From Brevibacterium paucivorans (GTDB lineage Bacteria; Actinomycetota; Actinomycetes; Actinomycetales; Brevibacteriaceae), in the NCBI RefSeq assembly GCF_016907735.1, contig NZ_JAFBCP010000001.1:1426001-1490000 (forward strand): a stretch of DNA of 64,000 nucleotides, written 5' to 3'. The notes beneath the pieces were generated by a model that was not told where the DNA came from, ran no database searches, and worked only from the letters and a program-made list of their open reading frames with translations. A program made the translations under genes and the position numbers. How positions within the stretch are numbered: the stretch's first letter is position 1; the number at the start of each line of letters is the position of its first letter. Of the stretch, positions 22,613 through 31,657 are shown in pieces.

Positions 22613-24442
22613 TTACAGTCCCAGACGCGTCCGCAACTGGTCGACTTCGCCCTGCAGTTCTGCAGGAACGTCATTGCCTAGCTGGGCGTACCACTCTTCA
22701 ATCGATTCGAGTTCGTCAGCCCACTCTTCTGGCTTGATCGCAACAGCCTTGGCGATCTGCTCAGGCGTAACGTCGAGGCCGTCGAGGTCAAGAGCGTCAG
22801 CGGAAGGAGTGTTTCCAACTGGGGTTTCTTCAGCGTCAGCCTTGCCGTCGATGCGCTCAAATACCCACTTGAGCACGCGCGAGTTCTCCGAGAACCCTGG
22901 CCACAGGAACGAGCCGTCTTCATCGCGACGGAACCAGTTGACGTAGAAGATCTTAGGAAGCTTCGCGCCTTCCGTCTGACCAATGTTGAGCCAGTGCTGG
23001 AGGTAGTCGGTGACGTTGTACCCGATAAACGGACGCATTGCCATTGGGTCGCGACGAACCACGCCGACCTTACCGGTAGCGGCAGCCGTGGTTTCAGACG
23101 ACAGGACCGAACCCATGAACACGCCGTGCTGCCAGTCGCGGGTCTCCGTGACCAGTGGCATCGTGGTCTTGCGACGGCCACCAAACAGGATCGCCGAAAT
23201 TGGCACACCGTTAGGGTTGTTGTACTCCTCAGCCAGCGTTGGCACGTTGGTGATAGGCGTGCAGAAACGCGAGTTCGGGTGAGCGGCCGGAGTTTCGGAC
23301 TCAGGGGTCCAGTCGTTTCCGCGCCAGTCAGTGAGGTGTGCAGGCGTTTCGTCCGTCATGCCTTCCCACCACACGTCACCGTCGTCGGTGAGCGCGACGT
23401 TCGTGAAGACGTTTCCGCCTGCTTCGATTGCGCGCATAGCGGTTGGGTTGGTGGAGTAGCCGGTTCCTGGTGCTACACCAAACAGCCCGTATTCAGGGTT
23501 GACGGCGTACAGCTGGCCGTCTTCACCAAAGCGCATCCACGCGATGTCGTCACCCAGGGTTTCAGCCTTCCAGCCAGGGACCGTGGGTTCAATCATGGCT
23601 AGGTTGGTCTTACCGCACGCGCTTGGGAACGCGGCAGCGATGTACTTGGATTCGCCTTCAGGGTTAGTGAGCTTGATGATGAGCATGTGTTCTGCCATCC
23701 AACCCTCTTCGCGAGCAATCGCTGAAGCGATGCGCAGCGCGTAGCACTTCTTACCAAGCAGAGCGTTACCGCCGTAACCGGAACCGAACGACCAGATCGC
23801 ACGGTCCTGCGGGAAGTGGGTGATGTACTTAGTTGGGTTGCATGGCCACTTGACGTCTTCCTGGCCTTCTTCGAGAGGCGCACCTACCGAGTGGACACAC
23901 TCCACGAATTTGCCGTCGTGGTTCTCGATCGCACGCAGAACTTCGTTGCCGCAACGTGCCATGACCAGCATGGACAGGACCACGTATGGGGAGTCGGTGA
24001 CCTCGATGCCGAACATGGGCTGGTTAGCTTCCGTGTGTCCCATGACAAATGGGATCACATACATGGTGCGACCCTTCATGGACCCGGTGAACAGGTCGTT
24101 GAGGATCTCCTTCATCTTGGCTGGGTCCATCCAGTGGTTGAGCGGGCCAGCGTCTTCTTCCTTTTCGGAGCAGATGAAGGTGCGGTCTTCGACACGGGCG
24201 ACGTCGTCAGGGTCAGAAGCCGCGTAGTAGGAGTCTTTTTGCTTATCGAGCTTTACCAGGGTCCCAGCTGCGACCAGTTTGTCAGCGATTTCGGTGCGCT
24301 GTTCTTTGCTCCCGGTGATCCATTCGATCTGGTCTGGGGTGCTGAGCGACGCTACACGCTTAACGAACTGAAGGATCGTTTCGTTCTGGGTTGGTGCGTT
24401 CTTGAGAAGGTCTTCGACTGAGCCAGGGTCGAGGACGGTCAT
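22613..24442 (-). CDS. pckG: Phosphoenolpyruvate carboxykinase (GTP)
   Basis: A 609-residue cytoplasmic enzyme, the usual length for GTP-dependent PEPCK, which converts oxaloacetate and GTP to PEP, CO2 and GDP at the entry to gluconeogenesis. Visible signatures are the P-loop with reactive Cys [12 protein letters not shown] (about residues 278-289), [10 protein letters not shown] before it, [13 protein letters not shown] after it, and NVTDYLQHW / [12 protein letters not shown] near the C-terminus. The ATG at 24442 has GGAG 8 bp upstream; a TTG four codons earlier is less likely. It pairs functionally with mqo in this window at the oxaloacetate node. Confidence 0.97.
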   Translation of the reverse strand: MTVLDPGSVEDLLKNAPTQNETILQFVKRVASLSTPDQIEWITGSKEQRTEIADKLVAAGTLVKLDKQKDSYYAASDPDDVARVEDRTFICSEKEEDAGPLNHWMDPAKMKEILNDLFTGSMKGRTMYVIPFVMGHTEANQPMFGIEVTDSPYVVLSMLVMARCGNEVLRAIENHDGKFVECVHSVGAPLEEGQEDVKWPCNPTKYITHFPQDRAIWSFGSGYGGNALLGKKCYALRIASAIAREEGWMAEHMLIIKLTNPEGESKYIAAAFPSACGKTNLAMIEPTVPGWKAETLGDDIAWMRFGEDGQLYAVNPEYGLFGVAPGTGYSTNPTAMRAIEAGGNVFTNVALTDDGDVWWEGMTDETPAHLTDWRGNDWTPESETPAAHPNSRFCTPITNVPTLAEEYNNPNGVPISAILFGGRRKTTMPLVTETRDWQHGVFMGSVLSSETTAAATGKVGVVRRDPMAMRPFIGYNVTDYLQHWLNIGQTEGAKLPKIFYVNWFRRDEDGSFLWPGFSENSRVLKWVFERIDGKADAEETPVGNTPSADALDLDGLDVTPEQIAKAVAIKPEEWADELESIEEWYAQLGNDVPAELQGEVDQLRTRLGL

Positions 24443-24785
24443 AAGTGACTCCAAACTGTTGAGTTGTGAAATGTTGCCTATTCACCGTACGAAGTTGAGA
24501 GAATGGGAATAGCTGGTTTGAGGGCTGTGTGGCTGAGCGCTAGATCACAATGTGGTGGGTTATGGCGTATGTGAATCATTTGTGTGACGTGTTTTTTCAT
24601 GAGCTGGCATATTTGTGTCACAGGCGCTGTGGGTCACGGCTTTCCCGCCGAGGTTGCCTGCCCTTTCTGGGTATGTGGCGCGTTGCGAGTGAGGGGTGCG
24701 TGGGTTGGTGTGCGGAACGTCACTTGAGGCGCGTTGTGAAGTTGGGAGAAGTTGTGTAAAGTAGTCCGAGTTGGTTTACCAACGG
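24443..24785. other. Intergenic region between pckG and tRNA-Arg
   Basis: 343 bp with no convincing gene. It must contain the pckG promoter (leftward) and the tRNA-Arg promoter (rightward). A 69-codon frame at 24550-24759 is rejected: no ribosome site, Cys/Trp/Arg-rich composition. Confidence 0.6.
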
Positions 24786-24858
24786 GCGCCACTAGCTCAA
24801 CGGATAGAGCATCTGACTACGGATCAGAAGGTTGGGGGTTCGAATCCCTCGTGGCGCG
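24786..24858 (+). tRNA. tRNA-Arg(ACG)
   Basis: A 73-nt tRNA with acceptor GCGCCAC/GTGGCGC, anticodon ACG at 24819-24821 and T-loop TTCGAAT. CCA appears to be encoded (24859-24861), unlike the four serine tRNAs here. The A34 wobble base is the expected substrate of TadA, also in this window. Confidence 0.96.
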
Positions 24859-24865
24859 CCAACTG

Positions 24866-24903
24866 AAATCGCGCTGTACAGCACCGACTGTATCGCGCGA
24901 TTT
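24866..24903 (+). terminator. Hairpin terminator of tRNA-Arg
   Basis: Outer stem AAATCGCGC/GCGCGATTT (24866-24874 with 24895-24903) and inner stem TACAG/CTGTA, followed by GTGTTTC. The outer stem matches the one in the tRNA-Ser(CGA) terminator at 36716. Confidence 0.7.
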
Positions 24904-24931
24904 GTGTTTCAACGCAATTAGTATTGGCAAC

Positions 24932-25792
24932 ATGATCCGTCGTGGCCAGCAGAAGAAGCGTGACCTTCGACGCGCCAAGAAAGTAGCCGATGAGCAAATT
25001 AGCCAAACTCGAGGGACGTACCAGCCGCCACCTAGGAAGGACTGTGCGGAAAGGCGCTACGAGCGCCCCATTGGTGACGAAGGGCTCTTGCAACTCCTCG
25101 TAATGTTTTGGCGGCATAAAGGTAGCACCGTAGACTTCGCACTCATTATTCAGAAAAGGACTTGGGAAGCGTGGGAAAATACCGCACGAATAGACTGTGC
25201 ACACGGAACCTGCCATGTCCACTACAGTGATGATGCTCCGGCGTCGAAGCATCTGTTGACGCTTAATTCAGCAACGGACGTTGAGACAGCGATGGCCCTA
25301 GCCTTAAAAGAGATACACAAGATCGCAGATATGATAATGCAAGGGAGGAGGGAAGCGATGACTAGTAAGACTGCTGAAAAACTGAAAAAGTTTACCCACG
25401 AAATTGATAAACAGTTAGCGTTCGGGATGTGGGCGGATAAGGATTTGCCAGTCGTAGGCAACGACGGCAACAGCAAAGTAGTCACCGCGCTTGCTGAGGA
25501 GAAGCTGTTTCACCTGTTTAAGCGCGTGGAAAATGTTGGCGGTAACGCAAACATTTTTATTGACATGGGTGATTACGTCACGCTGATAACCTCCGTGCAA
25601 AGCGTTTGCGCTATCGACGCTCGTAATGCAGACGATATGACTGGCGACGACCGCCCTTCACTCGACGCTCCGGTGGGACTGTTCGTGGAATATCTATCTA
25701 GTCAAGATGGTGCCGGAGTAAAGTTGCCGAGTTTCAACAGTTACAACCAGCAGGAAGTAAAAATACAAGAGCGACAGCTATCGCACGCCTAG
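24932..25792 (+). CDS. Hypothetical protein next to tRNA-Arg
   Basis: A 286-residue protein I do not recognise. The frame stays open upstream through the tRNA, but the ATG at 24932 is the first plausible start. The first 20 residues are very basic (MIRRGQQKKRDLRRAKK), followed by a hydrophobic segment LLQLLVMFW (about 62), a mixed middle with HGTCHVHYSDD (about 94) and a helix-rich C-terminal half. No signal peptide. Base composition looks more A+T-rich than its neighbours, with more AAA, TTT and ATA codons. That, and the position directly behind a tRNA gene, suggests acquired DNA, but no integrase or att repeat was found. It might be a cargo gene of a lost element. Confidence 0.6.
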   Translation: MIRRGQQKKRDLRRAKKVADEQISQTRGTYQPPPRKDCAERRYERPIGDEGLLQLLVMFWRHKGSTVDFALIIQKRTWEAWENTARIDCAHGTCHVHYSDDAPASKHLLTLNSATDVETAMALALKEIHKIADMIMQGRREAMTSKTAEKLKKFTHEIDKQLAFGMWADKDLPVVGNDGNSKVVTALAEEKLFHLFKRVENVGGNANIFIDMGDYVTLITSVQSVCAIDARNADDMTGDDRPSLDAPVGLFVEYLSSQDGAGVKLPSFNSYNQQEVKIQERQLSHA

Positions 25793-25934
25793 CGTCCTGC
25801 GCGTGGTGGTGCCACAGACCCGCAGGAAACCTCCCCACTCAAAGAAGCCTCAGAACCAAGGCTCAGCCCCTCCACACTGCTAAAGCGCGGTGTTAGCCTG
25901 ACCGTACATGCGAGTCAACCTTCAAGGAGATGTG

Positions 25935-27317
25935 ATGGCTAACGGTTACCGCGTAGAAAACCCCGAAACTAGTGACGTTGTTGAAACCTTCGACAACGCA
26001 ACCGACGCACAGATTGAAGAAGCTCTCGCCCTCGCGCACGACGCGTATAAAGAATGGTCGGCACGCCCCATGTCAGAACGAGCTGACATCGTGGCTAAAG
26101 TAGCCACCCTGTTCGACGAGCGAAAAGACGAACTCGCCGACATCATCGGCCAGGAAATGGGTAAGCGCCACTCTGAAGGCGCTGAAGAAGCCGAATTCTG
26201 CTCCGCCATCTTTGGTTACTTTGCCACCAACGGTGAAAAGCTCACCGGCGACCTTGACCTTGAGGTCGACGGCGCACACGCTGTCCTGGAGCGTCGCCCA
26301 ATCGGAACGATCCTGGGCATCATGCCGTGGAACTTCCCCTACTACCAGGTCGCCCGCTTCGCCGGACCTAACCTGGTGCTGGGTAACACCATCCTGCTCA
26401 AACACGCTGAAATCTGCCCCAAGTCAGCCGCCGCAATCCAGCAGATCATGGACGACGCTGGCGTACCAAAGGGCGTGTACCAAACCCTGTACGCAACCCA
26501 CGACCAGATTTCCACCGTGATCGCTGACAACCGTGTTGCAGGCGTTTCCCTCACCGGTTCGGAACGCGCCGGCGCCATTATCGCGGAGCAGGCCGGTAAG
26601 GCACTCAAGAAGGCCGTGCTTGAACTCGGTGGCTCCGACCCATACATCATTCTCGACACCGACAACGTCAAGGAAGCAGCAGCCAACGCGTGGGCTACCC
26701 GCATGTACAACACCGGTCAGGCCTGCGACTCGAACAAGCGCATGATCGTCATGGACGACATCTACGACGAATTCGTCGCCGAACTCGAAGCACTCGCCTC
26801 CAAAATGACCCCAGGCAGCTACACCTCGGACGACGAAACCGTGTTCCAGCCACTGTCCTCACGCTCAGCCGCTGAGCGCCTGGCCGGACAGCTGGAAGAC
26901 GTCAAGAAGGCCGGCGGCAACATTCGCGTGGGCGGTGAGCTCTCCGACAAGGGCGCGTACATCAGCCCCGCTGTTGTCACCGACATTCCACGCGGCTCCG
27001 ACGTGTACTACGAAGAGTTCTTTGGCCCAATCGCCGTGGTCTACAAGGTGTCCAGCGACGAAGAAGCCCTGGAACTCGCTAACGACTCGCAGTTCGGCCT
27101 GGGCGGTTCCGTGTTCTCGCAGGACAAGGAACGCGCAGAGAAGGTCGGTTCCCAGCTCGAAGTTGGTATGGCCAAGATCAACACCCACGCTGCTGAAGGC
27201 GAAAGCATTCCGTTCGGTGGTGTGAAGCGCTCCGGTTACGGACGCGAACTGGGACCCGTTGGTATGGACGAATTCGTCAACAAGCGCCTGTACTGGGTTG
27301 GCGATGAAGGCGCCTAA
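25935..27317 (+). CDS. gabD: NAD(P)-dependent succinate-semialdehyde dehydrogenase-type aldehyde dehydrogenase
   Basis: A 460-residue soluble enzyme of the ALDH superfamily, closest in look to succinate-semialdehyde dehydrogenases (succinate semialdehyde to succinate, 4-aminobutyrate breakdown or TCA bypass). Signatures in order are MPWNFPYYQ (about 129), LTGSERAG (about 211), the catalytic Glu in LELGGSDPYIIL (about 233), the catalytic Cys in NTGQACDSNKR (about 266), EEFFGP (about 358) and PFGGVKRSGYGRELG near the end. The ATG at 25935 has AAGGAGA upstream, so the ATG nine codons earlier is rejected. A single-gene unit ended by the hairpin at 27364. Confidence 0.9.
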   Translation: MANGYRVENPETSDVVETFDNATDAQIEEALALAHDAYKEWSARPMSERADIVAKVATLFDERKDELADIIGQEMGKRHSEGAEEAEFCSAIFGYFATNGEKLTGDLDLEVDGAHAVLERRPIGTILGIMPWNFPYYQVARFAGPNLVLGNTILLKHAEICPKSAAAIQQIMDDAGVPKGVYQTLYATHDQISTVIADNRVAGVSLTGSERAGAIIAEQAGKALKKAVLELGGSDPYIILDTDNVKEAAANAWATRMYNTGQACDSNKRMIVMDDIYDEFVAELEALASKMTPGSYTSDDETVFQPLSSRSAAERLAGQLEDVKKAGGNIRVGGELSDKGAYISPAVVTDIPRGSDVYYEEFFGPIAVVYKVSSDEEALELANDSQFGLGGSVFSQDKERAEKVGSQLEVGMAKINTHAAEGESIPFGGVKRSGYGRELGPVGMDEFVNKRLYWVGDEGA

Positions 27318-27363
27318 CCGCGCCCCGGCTTCCAGCCGCCCCCACCAGTACCGCGCATAGAAG

Positions 27364-27401
27364 AACGGGCCCGAGGTCGGAGCAACGACCTCGGGCCCGT
27401 T
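27364..27401. terminator. Bidirectional terminator between gabD and the SnoaL-like gene
   Basis: A perfect 16-bp stem (27364-27379 with 27386-27401). Each arm contains the dispersed motif CCGAGGTCG or its complement. Confidence 0.82.
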
Positions 27402-27420
27402 GGGTTTGTGCGGGAATGGG

Positions 27421-28188
27421 TTAGAAAACCCCGTGGTTGTGAACAGCTTGGTCGTCTGCAGGGACCTCACTGATTGCGTCCCACAGTTCGACGATCGCGC
27501 CGTCTTCAACGCGCCACAGTTCGCAGTACGCGTGACGGGTGCCGGCGATGCTGCCTTCCGAGTGGGTGAGCACGAAGTCGCCCTGCGCTACCGTGCGGTG
27601 GATCCTGTCATATTCCAAACCTTCGCCAGCGTCGCGGAGCTTCTCCAGGAAGTCGATAACGGCCGTAACGCCGTCGGCGATGTCGGGGCTGTGCTGGTCG
27701 AAGCGCCCGTCCTTGCTGTACGTCTCAAAGCCGGAGTAGTCGCCACCCACCAGGGTCTTTTCGAAGAATTTGACCACCAGGGCGCGGTTCGCTTCCGTGT
27801 CAGAAGACATATCCGGGTCAGTTGGACCGTCTAGCTGTGTGCGCCCTGATGCGTTGGGGGCAGCTTCAGGAACCAAGCTGTCCCAGTGTTCAGCAATCTT
27901 GCCGTCGTTCACCCGGTAAATGTCGAAGCCCACCAGAACGTCTTCATCAAGTCCCGTGAACTTGCCGTGCAAAGCAACGAAGTCACCGTCTGAAATCACA
28001 CGTGCGTTTTCGTATTTCAGGCCCTCACCGGCTTCTTCCACCAGCTTCTTCAGGCCCGCGCGGTCACCGGCCACGAGTGGTGAGTGCTCCACGAAATCGT
28101 CCGTGAAGTGCGTGTCTAGAACTGACGTGTCGTGCTGGTGAAACAGTCGGGTGTGAGTGTTGAGTACGAACTGTCCATGGTCTGCCAT
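27421..28188 (-). CDS. Two-domain SnoaL-like (NTF2-fold) protein
   Basis: A 255-residue soluble protein built from two SnoaL-like/NTF2-type units: residues about 5-110 (FTDDFVEHSPLVAGDRAGLKKLVEEA, ARVISDGDFVALHGKF, DIYRVNDGKIAEHWD) and about 128-245 (DGRFDQHSPDIADG, HRTVAQGDFVLTHSEG, ELWRVEDGAIVELWD). Both halves keep the H-S-P loop and the final D-G-x-I-x-E-x-W-D strand, so the protein arose by duplication. Such proteins act as small-molecule isomerases, cyclases or aldol-type catalysts, but the reaction cannot be assigned. It is divergent from mqo, with 182 bp between the starts. Confidence 0.85.
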   Translation of the reverse strand: MADHGQFVLNTHTRLFHQHDTSVLDTHFTDDFVEHSPLVAGDRAGLKKLVEEAGEGLKYENARVISDGDFVALHGKFTGLDEDVLVGFDIYRVNDGKIAEHWDSLVPEAAPNASGRTQLDGPTDPDMSSDTEANRALVVKFFEKTLVGGDYSGFETYSKDGRFDQHSPDIADGVTAVIDFLEKLRDAGEGLEYDRIHRTVAQGDFVLTHSEGSIAGTRHAYCELWRVEDGAIVELWDAISEVPADDQAVHNHGVF

Positions 28189-28370
28189 GACTTACGTCCT
28201 TCCACGTAGCGGTGCAGAGTGAACTGCTTGCTCTTGCAGTGTAAACACATGAAGATGTGCGGTGGAACCCTCAGACCTGAGCCAGTGTTTAGCCCGTGGC
28301 GTTAAAGGAGTAGAGTTTGTTGAGGAAGCAAGCCCTATACACAGGGTCACCCGGCTTGAGAAGGGTAAAC

Positions 28371-29861
28371 ATGTCCTACACGAAAGAAAACGTCGACGTT
28401 GTGCTGATCGGCGGTGGCATCATGAGCGCCACCTTGGGCACAATGCTTGCCGAACTCCAGCCCGAATGGTCTATTCGTGTTTACGAACGCCTCGACTACG
28501 TTGCGCGCGAAAGCTCAGACCCATGGAACAACGCGGGTACCGGCCACGCCGCTCTGTGCGAGCTGAACTACACGCCACAGCAGTCAAACGGTGACATCGA
28601 CATCACAAAGGCTGTCAACATTAACGAACAATTCCACGTGTCACGCCAGTTCTGGTCGTACCTGGTAGACGAAGGCGTTCTGACTACCCCGTCGTCTTTC
28701 ATCAACCAAGTTCCACACGTGTCCTACGGCCGTGGCGAAAAGGGACGTGACTACATCCGCGCCCGTCGCGAAACACTTGTGCAGAACCCACTGTTCCGGG
28801 ACATGGAGTTCACCGACGACCCTGCTGAGCAGGCCGAGTGGCTACCCCTCATGTTTGAAAACCGCGGCCCAGGTCAGGTCAACGGTCTTTCGCGTATCAA
28901 GGAAGGTACCGACGTTGACTTCGGGTCGCTTACCCGTCAGCTTCTGACCCACATGGGAACGCGCGGAGCACAGATCCGCACGGGCCACTCCGTATCCGAC
29001 CTCGAACGCACCGCTGATGGCTGGAAAGTCAGCGTTCACGACCACACTGGCGCGGAATCGTTCGATGTCAACGCCAAGTTCGTGTTCATCGGTGCTGGCG
29101 GTGGAGCACTTCCACTGCTCCAGAAGTCCGGAATCGCTGAAGCCCGTGGCTACGGTGGATTCCCCGTTTCTGGTTTGTTCCTGCGCACCGCAAACCCAGA
29201 CCTGGTTGAGCGTCACCACGCTAAGGTTTACGGCCAGGCATCGGTCGGTGCTCCACCCATGTCGGTTCCTCACCTGGACGCTCGCGTGGTTGGCGACAAG
29301 AAGTACCTCATGTTCGGCCCCTACGCCGGATTCAGCCCCAAGTTCCTCAAGGGCGGATCGATTCTGGACCTCCCATTCAGCGTGCGTGGCAACAACCTGC
29401 CCGTCATGCTCAACGTGGCTAAGGACAACTTCGACCTCGTCAAGTACTTGGTCACTCAGCTGGCTGAAACCAAGAAGGGACGCTTTGCAGCTCTCGCTGA
29501 CTTCACCCCAGACATCAACCGTGACGACTGGGAGATGCTGGTGGCAGGTCAGCGCGTTCAGGTCATGAAGCGTGACCCCAAGAAGGGTGGCGTACTGGGC
29601 TTCGGTACCGAAACCGTCGCAGCCGCCGACGGTTCACTCGCCGCACTGCTGGGTGCATCCCCAGGTGCTTCCACCGCAACACCCATCATGGTGGAACTGC
29701 TCAAGCGTTGCTTCCCACAGCAGTACACCGGTTGGGAAGCTAAGCTCAAGCAGATGATTCCATCGCTGGGTCGCAAGCTACACCAGGACGAAACCCTGCT
29801 CAACGAGGTGTCCGAATACACCGCCCGCACCCTGCAGATCCAGTCACCTGACAATGACTAA
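28371..29861 (+). CDS. mqo: Malate:quinone oxidoreductase
   Basis: A 496-residue FAD-dependent peripheral membrane enzyme that oxidises malate to oxaloacetate and passes electrons to quinone, bypassing NAD-linked malate dehydrogenase. It has the FAD Rossmann motif VVLIGGGIMSATLG (about residues 10-23), ERLDYVARESSDPWNNAGTGHAALCELNYTP (two family-typical blocks, about 39-70), GAGGGALPLLQ (about 240) and a C-terminal GASPGASTATPIM. Its length fits the family. The ATG at 28371 follows GAAGGG; an earlier frame start 18 codons upstream is rejected. A terminator lies 24 bp after the stop. Confidence 0.96.
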   Translation: MSYTKENVDVVLIGGGIMSATLGTMLAELQPEWSIRVYERLDYVARESSDPWNNAGTGHAALCELNYTPQQSNGDIDITKAVNINEQFHVSRQFWSYLVDEGVLTTPSSFINQVPHVSYGRGEKGRDYIRARRETLVQNPLFRDMEFTDDPAEQAEWLPLMFENRGPGQVNGLSRIKEGTDVDFGSLTRQLLTHMGTRGAQIRTGHSVSDLERTADGWKVSVHDHTGAESFDVNAKFVFIGAGGGALPLLQKSGIAEARGYGGFPVSGLFLRTANPDLVERHHAKVYGQASVGAPPMSVPHLDARVVGDKKYLMFGPYAGFSPKFLKGGSILDLPFSVRGNNLPVMLNVAKDNFDLVKYLVTQLAETKKGRFAALADFTPDINRDDWEMLVAGQRVQVMKRDPKKGGVLGFGTETVAAADGSLAALLGASPGASTATPIMVELLKRCFPQQYTGWEAKLKQMIPSLGRKLHQDETLLNEVSEYTARTLQIQSPDND

Positions 29862-29885
29862 TTTGTAGGCCCTACTTACAGATCA

Positions 29886-29922
29886 CGCCGAGGTCGTAGC
29901 GACTACCGCTACGACCTCGGCG
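29886..29922 (+). terminator. Intrinsic terminator after mqo
   Basis: A perfect 16-bp stem (29886-29901 with 29907-29922), loop ACTAC, then TTCTT. As at 27364, the arms carry CCGAGGTCG and its complement. Confidence 0.85.
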
Positions 29923-30023
29923 TTCTTGTGGCAAAAGAAGTAGCGGACCTGTTACCTCCCAGTTCACGGCTTGTTGGGTGAAAGCACTTATGCTTGTGTC
30001 AGCAACCAACGTGAAGGAAATGA

Positions 30024-31655
30024 ATGTCGCACCAGTACGATCCTTACGGTCAGGGAAACCAGGGCAACGGTAACCAGCCGTTCGGCAACCAACCCGGTGG
30101 TCAGCAGTACGGGTCCCAACCCGGCGCCCAGCAGTTCGGTAACCAGCAGTACGGCTCGCAGCCTGGTGGCCAGCAATACGGTGGCCAGCAGTACGGTTCG
30201 CAACCGGGAGCCCAGCAGTTCGGTAGCCAGCAGTACGGTAGCCAGCCAGCTGACAACCAACGCTTCAGCCCCGGCGGCCAGCAACAGCAGCCGGCCAACT
30301 TCAATCAGTACGGCGGTCACCAGTACGGGTTCCAGGATCACACCTCGGACCAGGTACACCAACGCACATACGACGAAGGACGCTTCGCACCTTCACACAC
30401 GCAGGCTCTCCGTATCCAAAACCGCGTTGAGACCCACCAGGGGGCGCCCGCGCAAGCCCCGTGGACCACGCAAGCGATCAGCGTCACCCCAAGCGTTGTA
30501 GAGAAACCCAGCGACACCGGCGACATTGTCCGTTTGGTCATCGCGCTAGCCTTGGGTGGCCTGCTTCTGCTGGGCTTTGCCATCATTTTCTTGCTCATGA
30601 CTCTGTCGTCGGGTCTCGTGACGTTTGTGGCGATGTTCCTGTCGTTCTTCCCGCTTCTCCTCATCATCGGAATGGTGTTGTGGTTTGACCGCTGGAAGCC
30701 ACAGCCTAAAGTCGCAATGGGCTTGTGCGTTCTGTGGGGTGGCGTGGCCGCGGTCATTTTGACGCTGGTTTTCCAGTTCCCGCTACAAGTCGTGATGGCG
30801 GGCGCAGGTGTTACCGACGACAGCGGTGCGATTGGCGCGGTTGTCATGGCACCGATCTTTGAAGAAACCACCAAGGGCATGATCTTGGTGGCGATTGCGC
30901 TGGCGGCCCGCCGCTACTTTGAAGGTCCTCTGGATGGTTGGGTATACGGTTCGCTAGCTGGGGCCGGCTTCGCCTTTACCGAAAACATTTTGTACTTGTC
31001 GGGCGCGTTCGTGGAGGGCTCGCAGCAGGGCCAAGGTTTTGGTACGGCCGCACTGATCATGACGTTCATTGTGCGTTGCTTGCTGTCACCGCTCCTGCAC
31101 TCCACGTTCACCATGTGCGCAGGTGTAACTATTGGTCTGGCGGCTCGCCGCGGTCAGTGGTGGGCGATCATCCTCATGTGGATTCCTGGTCTGCTCGCCG
31201 GAATGCTGCTCCACGCGCTGTGGAACGGTCTGGCCACGTTCTTGAACCCAACAACGCTCCTCCTGGGACTCGTATGCATCATCGTTCCGTCGTTGCTTAT
31301 TTCGTCGATCTGGTTCGCTCTGGCGATCTTCCTTCAGTTCAACGAAACCAAGCAGACTCGCGCCAACTTGGGTGACTACGCAAACGCTGGTTGGCTCACC
31401 CACGCCGAGGTGGAAATGCTTGGCACGTGGAAGGGCCGTCGCGCTGGTAAGCGTTGGGCGGGCCGATACCCGTCGGGCAAGCCTCACATGAAGAAGATGA
31501 TTAAACTGTCAGCTGCCTTGGCGACCACTCGTATGCGTATCATCGGTGGAATTGGTGGCACCGGCGAGCAGGAACGTGAGCGGTACCTGCTGGATCAGTT
31601 CACCAAGGAGCGTTCGGCACTCATGCACGCTGCCGGCCAACCCGGTGGTTTCTGA
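30024..31655 (+). CDS. PrsW-family intramembrane metalloprotease with Gln/Gly-rich N-terminus
   Basis: A 543-residue membrane protein. Residues 1-105 are a low-complexity, prion-like region of repeated GGQQYGSQPGAQQFG-type units. The membrane part (about 170-450, 8-9 TMs) carries the PrsW-like active-site motifs EETTKG (about 278), FAFTENILYL (about 313), a His in LLSPLLHSTFT (about 352) and LLHALWNGLA (about 396). PrsW in Bacillus cleaves the anti-sigma factor RsiW; the target here is unknown. GAAGGAAATGA precedes the ATG. The next gene starts 2 bp after its stop, so PrsW and MarP are probably one operon. Confidence 0.9.
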   Translation: MSHQYDPYGQGNQGNGNQPFGNQPGGQQYGSQPGAQQFGNQQYGSQPGGQQYGGQQYGSQPGAQQFGSQQYGSQPADNQRFSPGGQQQQPANFNQYGGHQYGFQDHTSDQVHQRTYDEGRFAPSHTQALRIQNRVETHQGAPAQAPWTTQAISVTPSVVEKPSDTGDIVRLVIALALGGLLLLGFAIIFLLMTLSSGLVTFVAMFLSFFPLLLIIGMVLWFDRWKPQPKVAMGLCVLWGGVAAVILTLVFQFPLQVVMAGAGVTDDSGAIGAVVMAPIFEETTKGMILVAIALAARRYFEGPLDGWVYGSLAGAGFAFTENILYLSGAFVEGSQQGQGFGTAALIMTFIVRCLLSPLLHSTFTMCAGVTIGLAARRGQWWAIILMWIPGLLAGMLLHALWNGLATFLNPTTLLLGLVCIIVPSLLISSIWFALAIFLQFNETKQTRANLGDYANAGWLTHAEVEMLGTWKGRRAGKRWAGRYPSGKPHMKKMIKLSAALATTRMRIIGGIGGTGEQERERYLLDQFTKERSALMHAAGQPGGF

Positions 31656-31657
31656 CG

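Noticed and set aside
24752-24931. N-terminal extension of the gene behind tRNA-Arg
   Set aside because: It would translate through the tRNA gene; the ATG at 24932 is the realistic start.
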